Positions 6,212-7,375 of a stretch of DNA of 7,375 bases are shown here, in pieces; positions within the stretch are counted from its first letter, which is position 1; each line of letters opens with the position of its first letter. This DNA is from Deltaproteobacteria bacterium RBG_13_61_14. Lineage in GTDB: Bacteria > RBG-13-61-14. The DNA lies in assembly GCA_001797815.1 (NCBI GenBank), contig MGQK01000082.1, positions 13,058 through 20,432 of the forward strand. The letters are read 5' to 3'. A program made the translations under genes and the position numbers. The notes under the pieces were generated by a model that made no database searches, was not told the DNA's origin, and worked only from the letters and a program-made list of their open reading frames with translations.

Positions 6212-6392
6212 GTCTTTTCACGACCTCCTGATGAGAAGTCATTTTCGAACTTTTCTTCAGTATGGATTCCAGTTTCTTTCTAAAGGCAGGTTTCAAGGCC
6301 AGACCCGCATCCGGGTCGCCGAGGATTTCCACCACCTTGTGCTCGATGAACTGCTCCAACTCATCCACAGTCATCTCTTTAATTTTAGCCAT
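6204..6392 (-). CDS. Antitoxin of the RelE/ParE-type module
   Basis: 62-residue acidic/basic helical protein. Seen: an N-terminal MTVDELEQFI helix, then VVEILGDPDAGLALKP, a Lys-rich segment (FRKKLESILKKSSK) and a C-terminal SHQEVVKRLG. The GDPD-x-GL-x-L-(K/R)P pattern is one I associate with small antitoxins that precede RelE/ParE toxins; no name beyond that is justified. The start ATG 6392 has a clear SD, GGAGG at 6403-6399, and a promoter about 30 bases upstream. The stop TAG overlaps the toxin TTG start, so the toxin would be translated by coupling. There is no obvious ribbon-helix-helix or AbrB-type motif, so whether it binds the upstream inverted repeat is unknown. The antitoxin frame is intact although the toxin is frameshifted. 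Confidence 0.8.
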   Translation of the reverse strand: MAKIKEMTVDELEQFIEHKVVEILGDPDAGLALKPAFRKKLESILKKSSKMTSHQEVVKRLG

Positions 6393-6421
6393 AGAACGCC
6401 TCCGTAAATTTCCAGGCCATT

Positions 6422-6458
6422 TTACTAATTATGATCTTATCGAGATTAAGGGTCAAGC
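6422..6458 (-). promoter_or_regulatory. Promoter/operator repeat, copy 2 (upstream of the RelE-type TA module)
   Basis: On the minus strand: -35 TTGACC (6456-6451), a 17-base spacer and -10 CATAAT (6433-6428). Both hexamers match sigma70 at five of six bases. The predicted start of transcription is near 6421, giving a leader of about 28 bases that carries the SD of the antitoxin. An inverted repeat, TGATCT (6432-6437) and AGATTA (6443-6448), overlaps the spacer with one wobble-type mismatch. The 20 bases at 6439-6458 are identical to 5825-5844. Confidence 0.72.
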
Positions 6459-6477
6459 CGATGTTCAGGTTCAAGGT

Positions 6478-6505
6478 CTCAAGCCTCTCGCCTCATGCCT
6501 CGGGC
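6478..6505. repeat. Heptamer tandem repeat CTCNNGC, four units
   Basis: Four consecutive 7-base units read CTCAAGC, CTCTCGC, CTCATGC and CTCGGGC. Each keeps CTC--GC with two variable central bases. It lies between the cysC stop and the TA promoter, so it is non-coding on both strands as far as I can see. No function is evident. Confidence 0.7.
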
Positions 6506-6535
6506 CTATCTCGGACACGTTCCCGGGGTCGGTTA

Positions 6536-7138
6536 TCAGATATAGCCCAGATCCCGCAGCCGCTCCTTGATTTTCTCTTCCTCTGCGGGAGCGTAATCCC
6601 CGACCTCGCCGGTCGAGGGGATGTAGCCCATCAGCTCCAGCGTCCGGATGATCTTGGCTACGCTCTGGTCCACGGTCTCCTTGTCCGACTCGATCACGAT
6701 CTCCGGCTTCTCCGGCGGCTCGTAAGGGTCGTCCACCCCGGTAAAGCCTTTGATCTCGCCCCGCAGCGCCTTCTCATACATGCCCTTGGGGTCGCGCTTC
6801 TTGAGCACTTCGATCGGGCAGCGGCAATAGACCTCGACAAAGCGGCCGATCATTTTGCGGTTCTCGTCCCGGATCGCCTGGTAAGGCGAGATCGCCGCGC
6901 CGATGGCCACCACGTCGTTGCGGGTGAGGATGTGGCAGACCCAGCCGATGCGGCGGATGTTGGTGTCGCGGTCTTCCTTGGAAAAGCCCAGGCCCTTGCT
7001 CAGGTTGGTGCGGACCACGTCGCCGTCCAGCACCTCCACCTTCATTCCCCGCTCCAGGAAGATCTCCTCGCAGCGGTTGGCCAAAGTGGTCTTGCCCGCG
7101 CCGGAAAGACCCGTGAACCACAGCGTAAATCCTTTCAT
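6536..7138 (-). CDS. cysC: Adenylylsulfate (APS) kinase
   Basis: 200-residue cytoplasmic kinase that phosphorylates adenosine 5'-phosphosulfate with ATP to give PAPS, the sulfate donor for assimilation or sulfotransferases. Seen: P-loop GLSGAGKTT (10-18), LDGDVVR (37-43), GFSKEDRDTNIRRIGWV (51-67), the ISPY segment with Ser84 at the position of the phosphorylated serine in other APS kinases, and late family motifs CPIEVLKKRDPKGMY (107-121) and KGFTGVDDPYEPP (130-142). In many homologues ISPY is followed by Arg; here it is Gln. A ~30-residue tail with GYIPSTGEV and a charged helix follows the core. ATG 7138 is chosen because an excellent SD (AAGGAGGAG) precedes it; the 18 codons upstream in frame run through the hairpin repeats and are not coding. 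No sulfurylase (cysN/cysD/sat) is visible in the window. Confidence 0.95.
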   Translation of the reverse strand: MKGFTLWFTGLSGAGKTTLANRCEEIFLERGMKVEVLDGDVVRTNLSKGLGFSKEDRDTNIRRIGWVCHILTRNDVVAIGAAISPYQAIRDENRKMIGRFVEVYCRCPIEVLKKRDPKGMYEKALRGEIKGFTGVDDPYEPPEKPEIVIESDKETVDQSVAKIIRTLELMGYIPSTGEVGDYAPAEEEKIKERLRDLGYI

Positions 7139-7155
7139 CTTCTCCTCCTTAGTGG

Positions 7156-7174
7156 CACAGATTTTCAATCTGTG
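7156..7174. repeat. 8-bp hairpin CACAGATT/AATCTGTG
   Basis: Perfect inverted repeat, 7156-7163 with 7167-7174, and a 3-base loop. It sits immediately upstream of the cysC SD and 3 bases from the 28-bp palindrome. This style (GGCACAGATT...AATCTGTGGC) is one I recall as a dispersed repeat in several bacterial phyla. It could also shape the cysC leader. Confidence 0.7.
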
Positions 7175-7177
7175 GCA

Positions 7178-7205
7178 GTAGGGGCAAGGCATGCCTTGCC
7201 CCTAC
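7178..7205. repeat. Perfect 28-bp palindrome (REP-like)
   Basis: Bases 7178-7205 equal their own reverse complement: GTAGGGGCAAGGCA followed by its exact mirror. It lies in the 71-bp gap between the phosphodiesterase stop (7210) and cysC (7138). RNA from either strand could fold into a 12-14-bp stem. It has no T-run, so it is more likely a dispersed palindromic element than a classic terminator, though it could stabilise the upstream mRNA 3' end. Confidence 0.8.
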
Positions 7206-7209
7206 CAGA

Positions 7210-7374
7210 TCATTTTATCAGAGATCGCCCGATCATGTCCCCCGGCACCGGCACGCCGAAATAAGTCAAAATCGAAGGCGCAACATCGTAAATGCTGAAC
7301 TGTTTCTTCGGTTCGACAAATCTTTCGCGCGGCAGGTTCCAAATAAAAATCCCTTCCTCGGCGTGGTTGGCGTC
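7210..7374 (-). CDS. Alkaline phosphatase superfamily protein (type I phosphodiesterase/nucleotide pyrophosphatase-like), C-terminal fragment
   Basis: Only the last 54 codons are in the window; the gene continues beyond 7375. Seen: an HAEEGIFIWNLP segment, then SIYDVAPSILTYFGVPVPGDMIGRSLIK and TGA. The pairing of an H-x-x-x-G-(I/V)-(F/W) strand with a later Y-D-(V/I)-A-P-(S/T)-(I/V)-L helix and a GVPVP--M-GR-L tail is typical of the C-terminus of alkaline-phosphatase-superfamily sulfatases, phosphodiesterases and phosphoglycerate mutases. The first residues would hold a late metal-ligand histidine, consistent with DANHAEEG. The substrate cannot be determined from this end. It is followed on the same strand by cysC after 71 bp. 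Confidence 0.75.
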   Translation of the reverse strand, partial: DANHAEEGIFIWNLPRERFVEPKKQFSIYDVAPSILTYFGVPVPGDMIGRSLIK

Positions 7375-7375
7375 G

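Noticed and set aside
6459-6480. GGTTCAAG string resembling a tRNA T-arm
   Set aside because: No acceptor, D or anticodon stems can be built around it.
6431-7264. + strand open frame of 277 codons across cysC
   Set aside because: It is antisense to a clear APS kinase, and its ends run through the heptamer and palindromic repeats, including the spurious peptide TDFQSVAVGARHALPLP produced by the hairpins.

Overview
The window looks like a chromosomal segment from an uncultured or little-studied bacterium. GC content is visibly high over the large helicase gene and lower in the first operon and in the toxin-antitoxin (TA) region. The gene types and the many short palindromic intergenic repeats fit groups such as Desulfobacterota, Acidobacteriota, Omnitrophota or neighbouring lineages. 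I cannot place it more precisely, because there is no rRNA or phylogenetic marker here.

Layout. Positions 58-2343 (+ strand) hold a tightly overlapping three-gene operon: a membrane-anchored TlpA/ResA-type thioredoxin, an ABC ATPase and an ABC-2 type permease. The overlaps are 14 bp and 4 bp. A convergent gap of only 38 bp separates it from a minus-strand block that runs to the end of the window. Read in transcription order (high to low coordinates), that block holds: the C-terminus of an alkaline-phosphatase-superfamily phosphodiesterase (7210-7374, cut by the window end); adenylylsulfate kinase cysC (6536-7138); a RelE/ParE-type TA module (6392 down to 5958) whose toxin carries an apparent one-base frameshift; a HicAB module (5787 down to 5438) whose toxin HicA has lost its N-terminus while HicB is intact; and a 984-residue DEAD/DEAH helicase with a Cys-rich DUF1998-type domain and a C-terminal DEDD exonuclease domain (5336 down to 2382).

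The helicase-exonuclease looks like a single-chain version of the separate MrfA (YprA) and MrfB (YprB) proteins that act together in Bacillus subtilis mitomycin repair, so DNA repair is the most likely role. The two TA modules lie in tandem, each has a damaged toxin and an intact antitoxin, and each lies behind a near-identical ~36-bp repeat that reads as a sigma70-type promoter with an overlapping inverted repeat (probable operator).

Small repeats are unusually frequent. There is a perfect 28-bp palindrome and a second hairpin upstream of cysC, a four-unit heptamer repeat after cysC, two hairpins between hicB and the helicase, a repeat-like scar at the hicA break, and two repeat-like stretches inside coding sequence (in the helicase and in the ABC ATPase). 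No tRNA, rRNA, CRISPR array, complete insertion sequence or transposase gene was seen. No non-coding stretch exceeds about 300 bases once the two broken toxin genes are counted.
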